Source of the DNA: Deltaproteobacteria bacterium Ga0077550
Lineage (GTDB): Bacteria; Myxococcota_A; Polyangia; Nannocystales; Nannocystaceae
Direction of reading: 5' to 3'
Length of the DNA: 64,000 nt
NCBI GenBank assembly: GCA_001464385.1
Contig: LNFB01000105.1
Span: 1 to 64,000 of the forward strand
Each line of letters starts with the position of its first letter. Position 1 is the stretch's first letter. Both the position numbers and the translations under genes were made by a program. The notes under the pieces were generated by a model, which saw only the letters and a program-made list of their open reading frames with translations, was not told where the DNA came from and made no database searches. Positions 8,625 to 18,732 of the stretch are shown piece by piece.

Positions 8625-9268
8625 AGTACGACAACGACATCCCGACCCAAGCCGGAGACCTCCAGGCCTTCTTCGATGGCGAACTCGAGGGGCCGGACGC
8701 CGAGCGGATGGCCCGCTCGGTCGAGGCCGACGCGGAGCTCCGGGCGCACCTCGGTCAGATGACGCTCATGCGGGATCTGGTCGGGCGAAGCATGGAGATG
8801 CGGGCGGCCGAGGTCCCACGGGCTCGGTTCGAGCAGATCTGGGACGAGATCGACCGCACCATCTCCGAGGACGCCCGCTCGGTGGAGGCGCCGGCCTCGT
8901 TCTGGCAGCGGGTCTGGTCGGCCATCCGTCCGTTCCGCGTGCCTGCCTTCGCCGCCGTGGCCGCGGCCGCCGTCGCGGTCGTCGTCCTCCGGAGCGGGGA
9001 CGCGCCCCCGGTGAATCAAGAACCGGAGGTGGCGTCTGTGCCGAGGTCCGCGGAGCCGGCTCCGCCCGACGCCAAGGTCGCCCCTGGCCCCGCCTCGATC
9101 CCGGCGCCTGCGATCGCCGAGTCCTTCCCGTCCCCGCGGGCGGCCGACGCCGAGATCCACGGGATCGAGTTCGGCGGCAAGCAAGGGCGGATCTCGCACA
9201 CCGGCGTCGTCACCGTGCTCTACGTCGAAGAAGATGCCGCCACGCAGAAGAGTGAACGCTCGCTATGA
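8621..9268 (+). CDS. Membrane anti-sigma factor
   Basis: 215 residues. The cytoplasmic N-terminus (residues 6-70) has the DLQAFFDGELEGPDAE pattern of anti-sigma-domain proteins but no HxxxCxxC zinc site. A single membrane helix lies at residues 107-123. The outside part is Pro/Ala-rich and ends in a conserved-looking module (GIEFGGKQGRISHTGVVTVLYV) that I have seen at the end of similar myxobacterial proteins. It should bind the ECF sigma encoded just upstream and release it on an envelope signal. Both ends overlap neighbours by four bases (ATGA), so the three genes are one transcript. Confidence 0.8.
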   Translation: MKYDNDIPTQAGDLQAFFDGELEGPDAERMARSVEADAELRAHLGQMTLMRDLVGRSMEMRAAEVPRARFEQIWDEIDRTISEDARSVEAPASFWQRVWSAIRPFRVPAFAAVAAAAVAVVVLRSGDAPPVNQEPEVASVPRSAEPAPPDAKVAPGPASIPAPAIAESFPSPRAADAEIHGIEFGGKQGRISHTGVVTVLYVEEDAATQKSERSL

Positions 9269-9786
9269 CGCACCGTAGCCCCACGTCCCGCATGCTCGCC
9301 CCCGTCCTCGCCGCCATCTTGGCGCCGATGACTGCGTTCGCCGCCGTCGCGGTGACGCCCCTCGCCGCCGAGGCCGCGGTGACCAAGGCGAACTGCCAGG
9401 TCACCACGGTCCTGATGTCGAAGGATGGCGACGGCACGATCCCGCCCGAGCTCGAGTTCATGAAGCCGTCGCTCCAGAACGACGAGTTCGCCGCGTACAA
9501 GGGCTTCCACCTCATCGAGCGCAAGGCGGTCAAGCTCGCCCTCGCCACCAAGACCGATTCGTCGTTCACCAGTGGCCACCGGTTGGGCCTCACCCTGATG
9601 GGTGGCGACGAGAAGCGACTCAAGCTCCACGCCGATCTCTCGAGCCGTGATGGAAGCAAGTCGCTGGTCTCGCTCGAGTACAGCATCGAGAACGACGGGC
9701 TCTTCATGATCGGGGCCGGCAGCTACAGCAACGAGGCGCACTCGGGCAAGCTGTTCTTCGCGATCCAGTGCGGCGGCGCGAGCTGA
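9265..9786 (+). CDS. Secreted hypothetical protein of the sigma operon
   Basis: 173 residues. A long signal sequence ends near residue 37 (AAEA before AVTK). The mature part is a small beta-rich domain with two cysteines, one at its beginning (ANCQV) and one at its end (AIQCGG), that could pair. The pattern DGDGTIPPELEFMKPSLQNDEFAAYKGF resembles, from memory, small periplasmic proteins that follow sigma/anti-sigma pairs in myxobacteria. It may act as the sensor or as a target of the regulon, which is inference from position. The ATG overlaps the anti-sigma stop (ATGA). No named family. Confidence 0.7.
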   Translation: MTHRSPTSRMLAPVLAAILAPMTAFAAVAVTPLAAEAAVTKANCQVTTVLMSKDGDGTIPPELEFMKPSLQNDEFAAYKGFHLIERKAVKLALATKTDSSFTSGHRLGLTLMGGDEKRLKLHADLSSRDGSKSLVSLEYSIENDGLFMIGAGSYSNEAHSGKLFFAIQCGGAS

Positions 9787-9811
9787 CCTTCGGCCCGTGC
9801 GTTCCCCGCTG

Positions 9812-9833
9812 CGGCGACCCCCTCGGGTCGCCG
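9812..9833 (+). terminator. Terminator-like hairpin after the sigma operon
   Basis: A perfect nine-base-pair stem (cggcgaccc/gggtcgccg) with a four-base CCTC loop begins 25 bases after the stop codon of the secreted protein gene. No clean T-tract follows, though the next bases are ttcgtgttg. It is the strongest hairpin in the 147-base gap before the AsmA-GT51 gene. Confidence 0.5.
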
Positions 9834-9906
9834 TTCGTGTTGGGTGCGCCGCGGGAATCGAGATCGGGGGCGTCAGGCGTAGTTCCTCGGCCCACGGCGA
9901 AGCGAG

Positions 9907-9912
9907 TAGTCT
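9907..9912 (+). promoter_or_regulatory. Candidate -10 box before the AsmA-GT51 gene
   Basis: TAGTCT lies 21 bases before the ATG, at the distance seen for similar boxes elsewhere in the window. The upstream TTCCTC at 9883-9888, 18 bases away, is a poor -35. Confidence 0.3.
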
Positions 9913-9933
9913 GGGGGCAGACGGACCGACGAC

Positions 9934-12314
9934 ATGCGGCGCTCACCACCACCCAAGCCCGCATCTCGGGCGTGGATCTGGCTGCTCGGCGCCGCCGGGT
10001 TCTGGGTGGTCGTCGGCGCCCTGGTCGCCGTGATGGCGCCGGGCTGGGTGCGCGGCTGGGCCCACCGCACGCTCATCGAGCGGCTCGAGGCGCGGCTGGA
10101 GCTGCCCGTCACCATCGACGCGGTCGAGATCGGGGTCGACCACATCGGGATCTCGGGCCTGTCGATCGGGGATGCGCCCCCGCTGGTGCACATCGACGCC
10201 ATCGACGTGCAGCTCGATCCCGCGGCGTGGTGGGACGGACGGCTCCGCGTCCTCGGCGTGGTCGTGGACGGAGGTCGGATCGAGGGCTCGCGGGCGGTGC
10301 TGACGGATCTCGCGCACAAGGCCAGGGGCCGCGACCGCGAGGAGGCGGCGCCGCCCGAGCGCCGTCGTGTCGAGCTCGCGCTGGCGAGCGTGCTGCTCCG
10401 GGATCTCTGGTTCGTCGTGGATGACCCCGGAGAGGACGCCCGCGTTCGGCACGCCGAGCTGCGCGCCACTGCGGTGATCGATCCGGCCGACTGGAGTGCG
10501 GACGTCGAGGTCGCCGACGTGCGCGTGCAGCTCGAGAACACGCCGCTGGTCACCGCCGATCGCTTGCGCGCCCACGTCGACACCGAGCGCACCGACGTGG
10601 GGCTGCGGCCCTCGTTCCCCCTGCGGGTCCAGCTCGACGGTGTCGGCGCCCCGGTGACCCCCGAGATCGCGGTGTCCGGCGTCGAGGGCTGGGTCGAGCT
10701 CGCGGACGCATCGATCAGCGAGGTCGCGGTCGATCTCGCCGGCGGCTTCTCGGATCGCGCCGACGAGGTCGGAAGCGATGCGCGGCTCTGGTCGGTGGCC
10801 GGGCGCGTGCGTCGGGATCTCTCGGCCGGATCGCTCTGGGTCGACATGGCGGAGTTCGAGCTCGGCCGCGTCCCCGAGGTCCTCAAGGGCCTCCCGCTCG
10901 TCGAGTCCGAGCGCGCCACTGTCGGTGGCCGCCTCGGCGTGGTGTTCGGCGGCGGCATCGCGCGCGTCCAGGGCGAGGTGTCGCTCGAGGGACTCAACGT
11001 GGACCACCCGATGCTCGCGAAGGATCCCGTCCGGGACCTCGGATTCGACCTTGGGTTCTCGGCCGAGCTCGATCCCGCCGCGCATCGCGTGAAGATCGAT
11101 CGCGCGGTCGTGGAGCGCGAAGGCATCCGGCTCGAGCTCGCGGCCGATCTGCTCCATCCCCCCGAGCGCCGTCATCGTCGGTACCGAACGCACGCGCGTG
11201 TGCCTCCGGTGCCGTGCCAGGCGGTCCTCGACGCGATCCCGGTGGAGTTCGTCCCGAGTCTGCAGGGCTTCGTCCTCGACGGGGAGTTCGAGCTCGACGT
11301 CCGCTTCGACGCCGACTACGCCGATCTCGACCGGATGGTCCTCGACGGTCGCGTGGGCATCTGGGACTGCGTCGCCAAGCAGGTGCCCGCGCATGCCTCC
11401 ACGGATCGGCTCGCGGGCGGGTTCACGCACCGCGTCACGATGCGTGACGGTCGGCAGCGATCGGTGCAGCTTTTCTCCCACTCCGGCTCGTTCACGCCGC
11501 TGCAGCAGATCTCGCCGTACATGGTCCAGGCCGTGCTCACCACCGAGGACGGTGGTTTCTGGCGGCACCGCGGGTTCTTGCCGTCGCAGTTCCGCACCGC
11601 GATGCAGCGCAATCTCGCGGCCGGGAAGGTCCGCCTCGGCGCGTCGACCATCACGATGCAGATGGTGAAGAACGTCCTGCTGTCGCACGAGCGCACGCTG
11701 TCGCGGAAGTTCCAGGAGCTGTTCCTCACCTGGTGGGTCGAGACCGCCCTGAGCAAGGAGCGGATCATGGAGATCTACCTCAACGTGATCGAGTTCGGCC
11801 CGGGCATCTATGGGGTCACCCGCGCGGCGCGGCACTACTTCGGCAAGTACCCGGAGGAACTCACGCCGCCCGAGGCCGCGTATCTCGCGTTGATGCTACC
11901 GAGCCCGGTGCGTCGGCATGTCCACTACTGTCGGGGTGGTCCGAGCCCGTCGATGCAGGTGAAGCTCGCGCGGATCCTGTCGATCATGCGCGAGCGCAAC
12001 CGCCTGACGGAGGAGGAGTACCTCGCCTGGCGGGACGTCCCCCTGCTGTTCGACGGCAACGACCGCAGCAGCGAAGGCGCGTGCCTGGCCGAGATCGACG
12101 CGCTCCTCGCCGCGCAGGGCGGACAGCGGGCGCTCAGTGGCCTGCTCGGCGACGGGCAGCCGAGCCCAGAGCCCGGCGGGGAGCCGAGCGCGGACGACCC
12201 CGCCGACGCGCCGCCGCGCGTGCGTTGGAACCCCAGTGACGAGGACCCCGCGGAGTCCGACGCGCCAGGCCGGCCCGCGATGGAGGAGACCATCGGACCG
12301 GACGGCGAGACGTG

Positions 12315-12318
<4 letters not shown>
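9934..12318 (+). CDS. AsmA-like domain fused to GT51 peptidoglycan glycosyltransferase
   Basis: 794 residues. After a membrane anchor (about residues 13-35), residues 45-510 form a beta-rich stretch in the style of AsmA/DUF748 proteins (LPVTIDAVEIGVDHIGISGL at its start), which elsewhere bridge inner and outer membrane. Residues 520-690 are a complete GT51 domain: catalytic E538 in EDGGFWRH, GASTITMQ at about 569, RKFQE, and KERIMEIYLN. This enzyme class polymerises lipid II into glycan strands. There is no transpeptidase domain, as in MtgA, but MtgA has only about 240 residues and no such N-terminal part. The C-terminus is Pro/Glu/Asp-rich. The barrel gene follows with a GTGA overlap and a PBP1A after that, so the three probably form one envelope operon. 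Confidence 0.85.
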
Positions 12319-13820
<1,502 letters not shown>

Positions 13821-13906
13821 ACGGGCCCTCCGGAGGTCACGATCCTCGCCACGGGCCGTGGGCGCGGTACGATGCGTGGCCCCACGCCGCGCCGCCGCGC
13901 AAGACG

Positions 13907-16372
13907 ATGCCGCCCTCGCGCGCCAAGAAGGTCCTCGCCGTCCTCGCCGTGCTCTTCGCACTCGGCGTGTTTGCCAGCGTCGCGACCGTCGCTGGCGTGT
14001 TCTGGTGGTACGCGCGCGGCATCAAGGAGTTCGACGAGGATGGTCTGCGCAACTATCGACCTCCCCAGGTGACGCGCATCCTCAGCCGTGATGGCGAGGT
14101 CATCGGCGAGATCTACACGCAGCGGCGCACGCTGATCCGCTACGCCGACATCCCGAGCCACGTGGAGAGTGCGTTCCTCGCCGCGGAGGACGCCGATTTC
14201 TTCCACCACGAGGGGATGGACGTGCTCGGCATGGTCCGCGCGCTCGTCGTCAACCTCCGCGCGGGCGAGGTGCGCCAGGGCGCGTCGACGATCACGCAGC
14301 AGGTGGTGAAGATCTTTCTCTTGTCGGACGAGCGCACGCTCGAACGCAAGGTGCAAGAGCTCGTGCTGGCGCGGCGCCTCGAACAGGCGTTCAGCAAGCG
14401 CGAGATCCTCGAGCTGTACCTCAACGAGATCTACCTGGGGCACGGGCGCTACGGCATCGAAGAGGCGTCGCGGTTCTACTTCGGCAAGAGCGTCCGCGAG
14501 ATCGACCTCGGGCAGGCGGCGTTGCTCGCGACGCTCCCCAAGGCGCCCGGGCGCGACTCTCCGCTGCGCGACCCCGAGTACGCGAAGCGTCGGCAGACGT
14601 TCGTACTCAACCAGATGGTCAGTCATCAGTTCGCCACGGCCGAAGAAGTCCGGCCCTTCCTCGAAGGCGGCCTGGGGCTCGCGCCGGAGGCCGCGCGGCC
14701 GCGCGTCGAGCCCGGCGCCGAGGAGTTCGTCGACGAGGTGCGATCGCGCCTCGAGGCCGAGTACGGGGCGGACGCGCTGCCGTACCTCGGCGCGCGCGTC
14801 GAGACCACGGTGTCGCTGCCGACGCAGCGCGCCGTCCGAGCCGCGCTCCTCGATGGCCTGCGCGCGCTCGACGTGCGCCAGGGCTATGGCCACAAGCTCG
14901 TCCCGGCGAAGGCCAAGGTGCGCGCGCAGGCGCAGATGCACGGCGACGCGCCGATCGCCGTCGGCGAGGCCTACCCGGCGATCGTCGACGCGCCCGATCC
15001 GGGCACCAAGGGTGGGATCCTGGCGAAGATCGGATCGCACCGCGTGTTCGTGCGCGTGGCGCCTGGTTCGCGCTACGCCGAGCCCGAGGTGGCGCTCGCG
15101 ACCCAGTTCCCAGAGGGGGCGGCGATCGACGTGCGCGTCGTGTTGCCGGCCGGGGCCGAGGGGTCGCCGGCGCCCGGCGGCCTCGCGCTCGCGGACCTCG
15201 CGGAGGGCCCCGAGGCCGCGGTCGTCGTCGCCGACGTCGACACGGGGGAACTCCTCGCGATGGTCGGTGGCTCTCACTACGCCGCGGGCGAGTTCAACCG
15301 TGCCGCCCGCGCGGCGCGGCAGCCCGGCTCGGTGTTCAAGCCGTTCGTCTACGGGGCGGCGATCGAGTCCAAGCAGTTCTCGGCGGCCACCCTCGTCTCG
15401 GACTCGCCCGAGATCTACGAGAAGTGGCGGCCCACCAACTTCGAGGCGGACGTGTATCGCGGCGACATCCGGCTGCGTGTCGCGCTGGCGCATTCGGTCA
15501 ACACGATCGCGATCAAGCTCGTCGACCGCATCGGCATCGACGTGGTGAGGGACTTCGCCCGCCGTGCAGGCATCGCGTCGGCGCAGCCCGACGATCTGTC
15601 GATCGCGCTCGGTACGGGCGAGGTTACCCCGCTCGAGCTGCTCGGCGGGTACCTCACCCTCGCCCGGGGCGGGAGCCGGCGTGCGCCGGCGATCATCCGT
15701 CGCATCGAGTTCGCCGATGGGCGCGTCGTCCAGCCCGGCGCGGCCGACGAGCAGGTGATCGCCCCCGAGGTCGCGTTCGTGCTCACGAGCATGATGACGT
15801 CGGTCGTGCAGGTCGGCACGGGGACGAAGGCCAAGGCGCTCGGTCGACCGGTGGCCGGCAAGACGGGGACGTCCGCGGATCATCACGATGCGTGGTTCGC
15901 CGGGTTCACGCCGCGGACCGCGGCGGTCGTGTGGGTCGGCTTCGATCGGCCGCGGCCCCTGGGCAAGGCCGAGACGGGCGGTCGCGCGGCGGTCCCCATC
16001 TGGGTCGACGCGGTGAAGGCCGCCGAGGTCGGGCCGGCGCGGGGCTTCACGCCGCCGGCGAGCGTCTCGGTCCGCCGCATCGACGCGGCGACGGGCCTGC
16101 TCGCCCCGCCCGAAGGCGAGCTCGAGACGATCGAGGAGTTCTTCATCCCCGGCACCGAGCCGGTCGACGAGGCGCTCGTCGGCGCGGCGCCCTCCGGCGA
16201 CGTGCTGCTCGATCTCTACGACGATCCGGGCCAGGCGGCGCAGGACGACCATGGCGACGTCCGCGACCGCGACGCGGATGACCGCGACGCGCCGTCCAAC
16301 GGCGAACCTCCGCCGGTCGACGCTCCGCGCGGGCCCTCCAGCCTCCCGTCGCTCAGCGATCTCCCGGACTAG
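13907..16372 (+). CDS. Class A penicillin-binding protein, PBP1A type
   Basis: 821 residues from the ATG at 13907; GTGs at 13814 and 13817 overlapping the previous stop would add about 30 residues without family support. A membrane anchor lies at residues 6-34. The GT51 domain has catalytic E94 in EDADFFHH, GASTITQQ and RKVQE. The transpeptidase domain carries S475 and K478 (SVFK), S530 (SVN) and K652 (KTG), so both activities look intact: glycan polymerisation and D,D-crosslinking in the periplasm. An OB-like insert sits between the two domains. The Asp/Pro-rich tail has no assigned role. The gene closes the GT51, barrel, PBP cluster, and a functional link with the AsmA-fused glycosyltransferase is likely from context. 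Confidence 0.93.
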   Translation: MPPSRAKKVLAVLAVLFALGVFASVATVAGVFWWYARGIKEFDEDGLRNYRPPQVTRILSRDGEVIGEIYTQRRTLIRYADIPSHVESAFLAAEDADFFHHEGMDVLGMVRALVVNLRAGEVRQGASTITQQVVKIFLLSDERTLERKVQELVLARRLEQAFSKREILELYLNEIYLGHGRYGIEEASRFYFGKSVREIDLGQAALLATLPKAPGRDSPLRDPEYAKRRQTFVLNQMVSHQFATAEEVRPFLEGGLGLAPEAARPRVEPGAEEFVDEVRSRLEAEYGADALPYLGARVETTVSLPTQRAVRAALLDGLRALDVRQGYGHKLVPAKAKVRAQAQMHGDAPIAVGEAYPAIVDAPDPGTKGGILAKIGSHRVFVRVAPGSRYAEPEVALATQFPEGAAIDVRVVLPAGAEGSPAPGGLALADLAEGPEAAVVVADVDTGELLAMVGGSHYAAGEFNRAARAARQPGSVFKPFVYGAAIESKQFSAATLVSDSPEIYEKWRPTNFEADVYRGDIRLRVALAHSVNTIAIKLVDRIGIDVVRDFARRAGIASAQPDDLSIALGTGEVTPLELLGGYLTLARGGSRRAPAIIRRIEFADGRVVQPGAADEQVIAPEVAFVLTSMMTSVVQVGTGTKAKALGRPVAGKTGTSADHHDAWFAGFTPRTAAVVWVGFDRPRPLGKAETGGRAAVPIWVDAVKAAEVGPARGFTPPASVSVRRIDAATGLLAPPEGELETIEEFFIPGTEPVDEALVGAAPSGDVLLDLYDDPGQAAQDDHGDVRDRDADDRDAPSNGEPPPVDAPRGPSSLPSLSDLPD

Positions 16373-16390
16373 TGCACCCCACGAGCGGCG

Positions 16391-17173
16391 CTACTGCGGG
16401 TCGATCAGGACCTCTTGGCCGACCTGCACGCGGGTCTCGGCTTCGAGTACCGCGGTCAGTTCGTCCTCGATCTCGCGCTTGTCGTAGCCCGAGAAATCGA
16501 CACCATCGAAGAACCGATCGTAGGTCTTCGAGATCGTCAGCTCCTTCGGGAAGTCCTCCGTGTGATCGATCCGCAGCGGGGATCCATCCTCGACGGTGCT
16601 GAGATCGAGCGAGACACGCTGGCTGAGGGTGCCGCGGAGCTCGAACTCGGTCGGGACCTCTTGGCCGGGGAGGGCCGCACCGCCGCGCAGATACACGGTG
16701 GTGCCATCGACCGCGTCGTTCTGCGGGACCCGGTGCCGGGTGTCTTCGCTGCCGGGCTCGATGACCGGCATCGTGTACTGGCCGTAGTCGACGATGAGCT
16801 CGCAGTAGTCACCGGGATCGACCTTGCGCCCCGCGACGGTGAGCGTCTGCAGATCCTCGACGCGCAGGTCCTCGGGGCAGGGGCCCCAGAACATGTTCAG
16901 CGGGTGCTCGTTCCCGCTGCAGGAGACCAGGGTCACCTCCGCGATGGTGACGAAGGACTCGACGAGCGTGATGTTCCAGCCGGCGTCGGACTCGAACACG
17001 CGCGGCTGATTGTCTTCGCCGCGATCGGGGAACGCTCCGTCCTCCGGCGTCGCGTGGTGGGTGGAGAACACGTAGAGCAGCGCACCGCCGGGTTGCAGCG
17101 CGTCGCAGCCCCCGAGCATCGATGCGACGGCGAACGCGAGGGATAGTCCAAGCAGTCGATGGTTACGGCGCAT
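16391..17173 (-). CDS. Lipoprotein of unknown function
   Basis: 260 residues. The signal peptide (residues 7-24) ends in MLGG before the lipid-accepting Cys. The mature protein has paired cysteines (SCSGNEHP, WGPCPEDL, GDYCELIV) and beta strands (DLQTLTVAGRKV), and the middle resembles small metal- or ligand-binding beta-sandwich lipoproteins, but I recognise no family. The ATG at 17173 directly precedes the signal peptide; the open frame upstream reads through non-coding sequence. A GATAGT box 18 bases before the start may be its -10. It ends 18 bases from the convergent PBP gene. Confidence 0.7.
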   Translation of the reverse strand: MRRNHRLLGLSLAFAVASMLGGCDALQPGGALLYVFSTHHATPEDGAFPDRGEDNQPRVFESDAGWNITLVESFVTIAEVTLVSCSGNEHPLNMFWGPCPEDLRVEDLQTLTVAGRKVDPGDYCELIVDYGQYTMPVIEPGSEDTRHRVPQNDAVDGTTVYLRGGAALPGQEVPTEFELRGTLSQRVSLDLSTVEDGSPLRIDHTEDFPKELTISKTYDRFFDGVDFSGYDKREIEDELTAVLEAETRVQVGQEVLIDPQ

Positions 17174-17599
17174 GGGACGAGGCAGGGTGACACTATCAGA
17201 GGGGGAGGGCACGTCACAGGTCGCTCCGCTGATTTCGCGGTGCGTCCACGGCTTCCCATGATGGCCGTGATGGGGCAAGAGATGGGAGCTCCGCACGGGT
17301 CGTTGGGCGACACGCCGGGGTGTCGTGACCTCGCTGCTGCGTTGGCTGCGAGCTCGCAACTCGGAGTCGAAACGTCATGCGAAGCACCGTGGTTTCCGCG
17401 AGCGAGCGCAGACTCCAGCATCACGGTGGTGTGACGTGGATCGCGTCGAAGCCCACGCCCGTCACGCCGGAGCGAGATCGAGCGAGGGCCGTCGACGATG
17501 CGCGCCGCGCGGCTCGGCGCGGACGCAGCCGCCGGGGTCTCCACCCCGCGGGAACACGGCCGTGGTCCCGCGAGTACGGGCCAGTGCTAGCCTCCAGCC
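17174..17599. other. 426-base region without a recognisable gene
   Basis: This is the longest gene-free stretch in the window, lying between two divergent genes. No open frame here has family similarity or a good ribosome site. A six-base-pair hairpin with a GCCGGG loop (17308-17325) and two -10-like boxes at its edges, GATAGT on the minus strand (17192-17197) and TAGCCT on the plus strand (17588-17593), are all I can see. Confidence 0.6.
17588..17593 (+). promoter_or_regulatory. Candidate extended -10 box
   Basis: TGCTAGCCT contains an extended -10 (TGnTAGCCT-like) ending seven bases before the GTG of the next gene. No convincing -35 box accompanies it. The mRNA would be nearly leaderless. 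Confidence 0.3.
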
Positions 17600-18202
17600 G
17601 TGGCCCGTCATAGCGTCGCCGAACTCTGGGGGGCCGCTCGGCACCCCGCGGCCGCCCCCGGCCCAGGGGCGCTCGTGCGCGTGCCCACCGGGCAGCTGCC
17701 TGCGGTCCGTGCAGAGGACACCCTCGCGGCCTTCGTCCAGCGCTTGCCAGTCCCGCCGATGGCGATGATCGCCGGTGGCCTCGGGCTCGCGGCGCTCGGT
17801 GCCCTCTTCGCCGCCGTGCTGTCCTCGGGTTTCATCGGGGCCGTGCTCTTCGGCGGCATGTTGACCTTCGGCGGCGGCGTGGCGCTGCTGGGCCTACGCA
17901 AAGCCAGCGCGTCGGCGCCGACGCCGACGCCCGCGCCGCAGGTCGATCCCCACGTGCTCGCCGAGCGGACGCGGCGGGTCCACGCCGTCCTCGCCCGCGG
18001 CACGACGACGTTCGAGGGCCTGCTCGCGCAGCTGCGGTGGACCGACCGCGCCCTCGTCGAGACGCTGGTCGCGATGAAGGACGCGGGCGCGCTCATCGAG
18101 GATCTCGATCTCGACAGCGGCGAGTGGGTCTATCGTCTGCAGTATGGCGACGCGATCGGGACGCCGGCGTCGATGACCCTGGCGGATCGTCAGCAACACT
18201 AG
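17600..18202 (+). CDS. Membrane protein with C-terminal winged-helix-like domain
   Basis: 200 residues. Two adjacent membrane helices lie at about residues 54-100 (MAMIAGGLGLAALGALFAAV and the Gly-rich segment after it). A Pro/Thr linker leads to a cytoplasmic domain of about 75 residues with the helix pattern TTTFEGLLAQLRWTDRALVE then a strand pair EDLDLDSGEWVYRL, which looks like a winged helix used for protein contacts. No family name. The GTG start follows the TGCTAGCCT box closely and is the only start before the conserved part. Eight bases separate it from the TM2-SHOCT gene, so they are co-transcribed. Confidence 0.65.
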   Translation: MARHSVAELWGAARHPAAAPGPGALVRVPTGQLPAVRAEDTLAAFVQRLPVPPMAMIAGGLGLAALGALFAAVLSSGFIGAVLFGGMLTFGGGVALLGLRKASASAPTPTPAPQVDPHVLAERTRRVHAVLARGTTTFEGLLAQLRWTDRALVETLVAMKDAGALIEDLDLDSGEWVYRLQYGDAIGTPASMTLADRQQH

Positions 18203-18210
18203 GGAGCGGC

Positions 18211-18732
18211 ATGAAGGACAAGAGCACCGCGGCGATCCTCGCCCTGTTCATGGGCACCATCGGCGTCCACAAATTCTACCTCGGGCGCATCGGGGCCGGG
18301 ATCGCGTACCTGATCTTCAGCTTCACGTTCATCCCCGCGATCCTCGGTGTGATCGACTTCTTCGTGCTCGCGCTGATGGACCAGGACGAGTTCAACCGCC
18401 GCTACAACGGTCACGCGCTGAACCCGGGCGTCGTGGTGAACATGCTGCCACCCGCAGGGTATCCGCCCCCGGCGGGCTACCCGTACCCGCCGCCGTATCC
18501 CCCGCCGACGGTGCACCCCTCGCATGCGCACCCGGCCGCGATGCAGCCGCAGTACATGCACGGCCAGCCCTACCCGCAGCAGCAGCCCGTTGCGGCGCCC
18601 GCCCCCGCGCCGACGCGGAGCATGGACGAGCTCGCGCAGCAGCTCGAGCGGCTGAACGAGCTGCGCATCGCGGGCCTGCTGACGGACGAGGAGTTCGCCC
18701 AGCAGAAGGCGCGCCTGCTGGCGTCGATGTGA
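18211..18732 (+). CDS. TM2-domain protein with SHOCT tail
   Basis: 173 residues. Residues 3-65 are a TM2 domain: two membrane helices with the GTIGVHKFYLGR motif between them and a following aspartate. A Pro/Tyr-rich linker (PPAGYPPP repeats) joins it to a C-terminal SHOCT module of about 35 residues (LERLNELRIAGLLTDEEFAQ), a short helical oligomerisation motif. The start is supported by AGGGAG six bases upstream. Its TGA shares a base with the ATG of the M24 gene. TM2-SHOCT proteins are widespread and uncharacterised. Confidence 0.85.
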   Translation: MKDKSTAAILALFMGTIGVHKFYLGRIGAGIAYLIFSFTFIPAILGVIDFFVLALMDQDEFNRRYNGHALNPGVVVNMLPPAGYPPPAGYPYPPPYPPPTVHPSHAHPAAMQPQYMHGQPYPQQQPVAAPAPAPTRSMDELAQQLERLNELRIAGLLTDEEFAQQKARLLASM

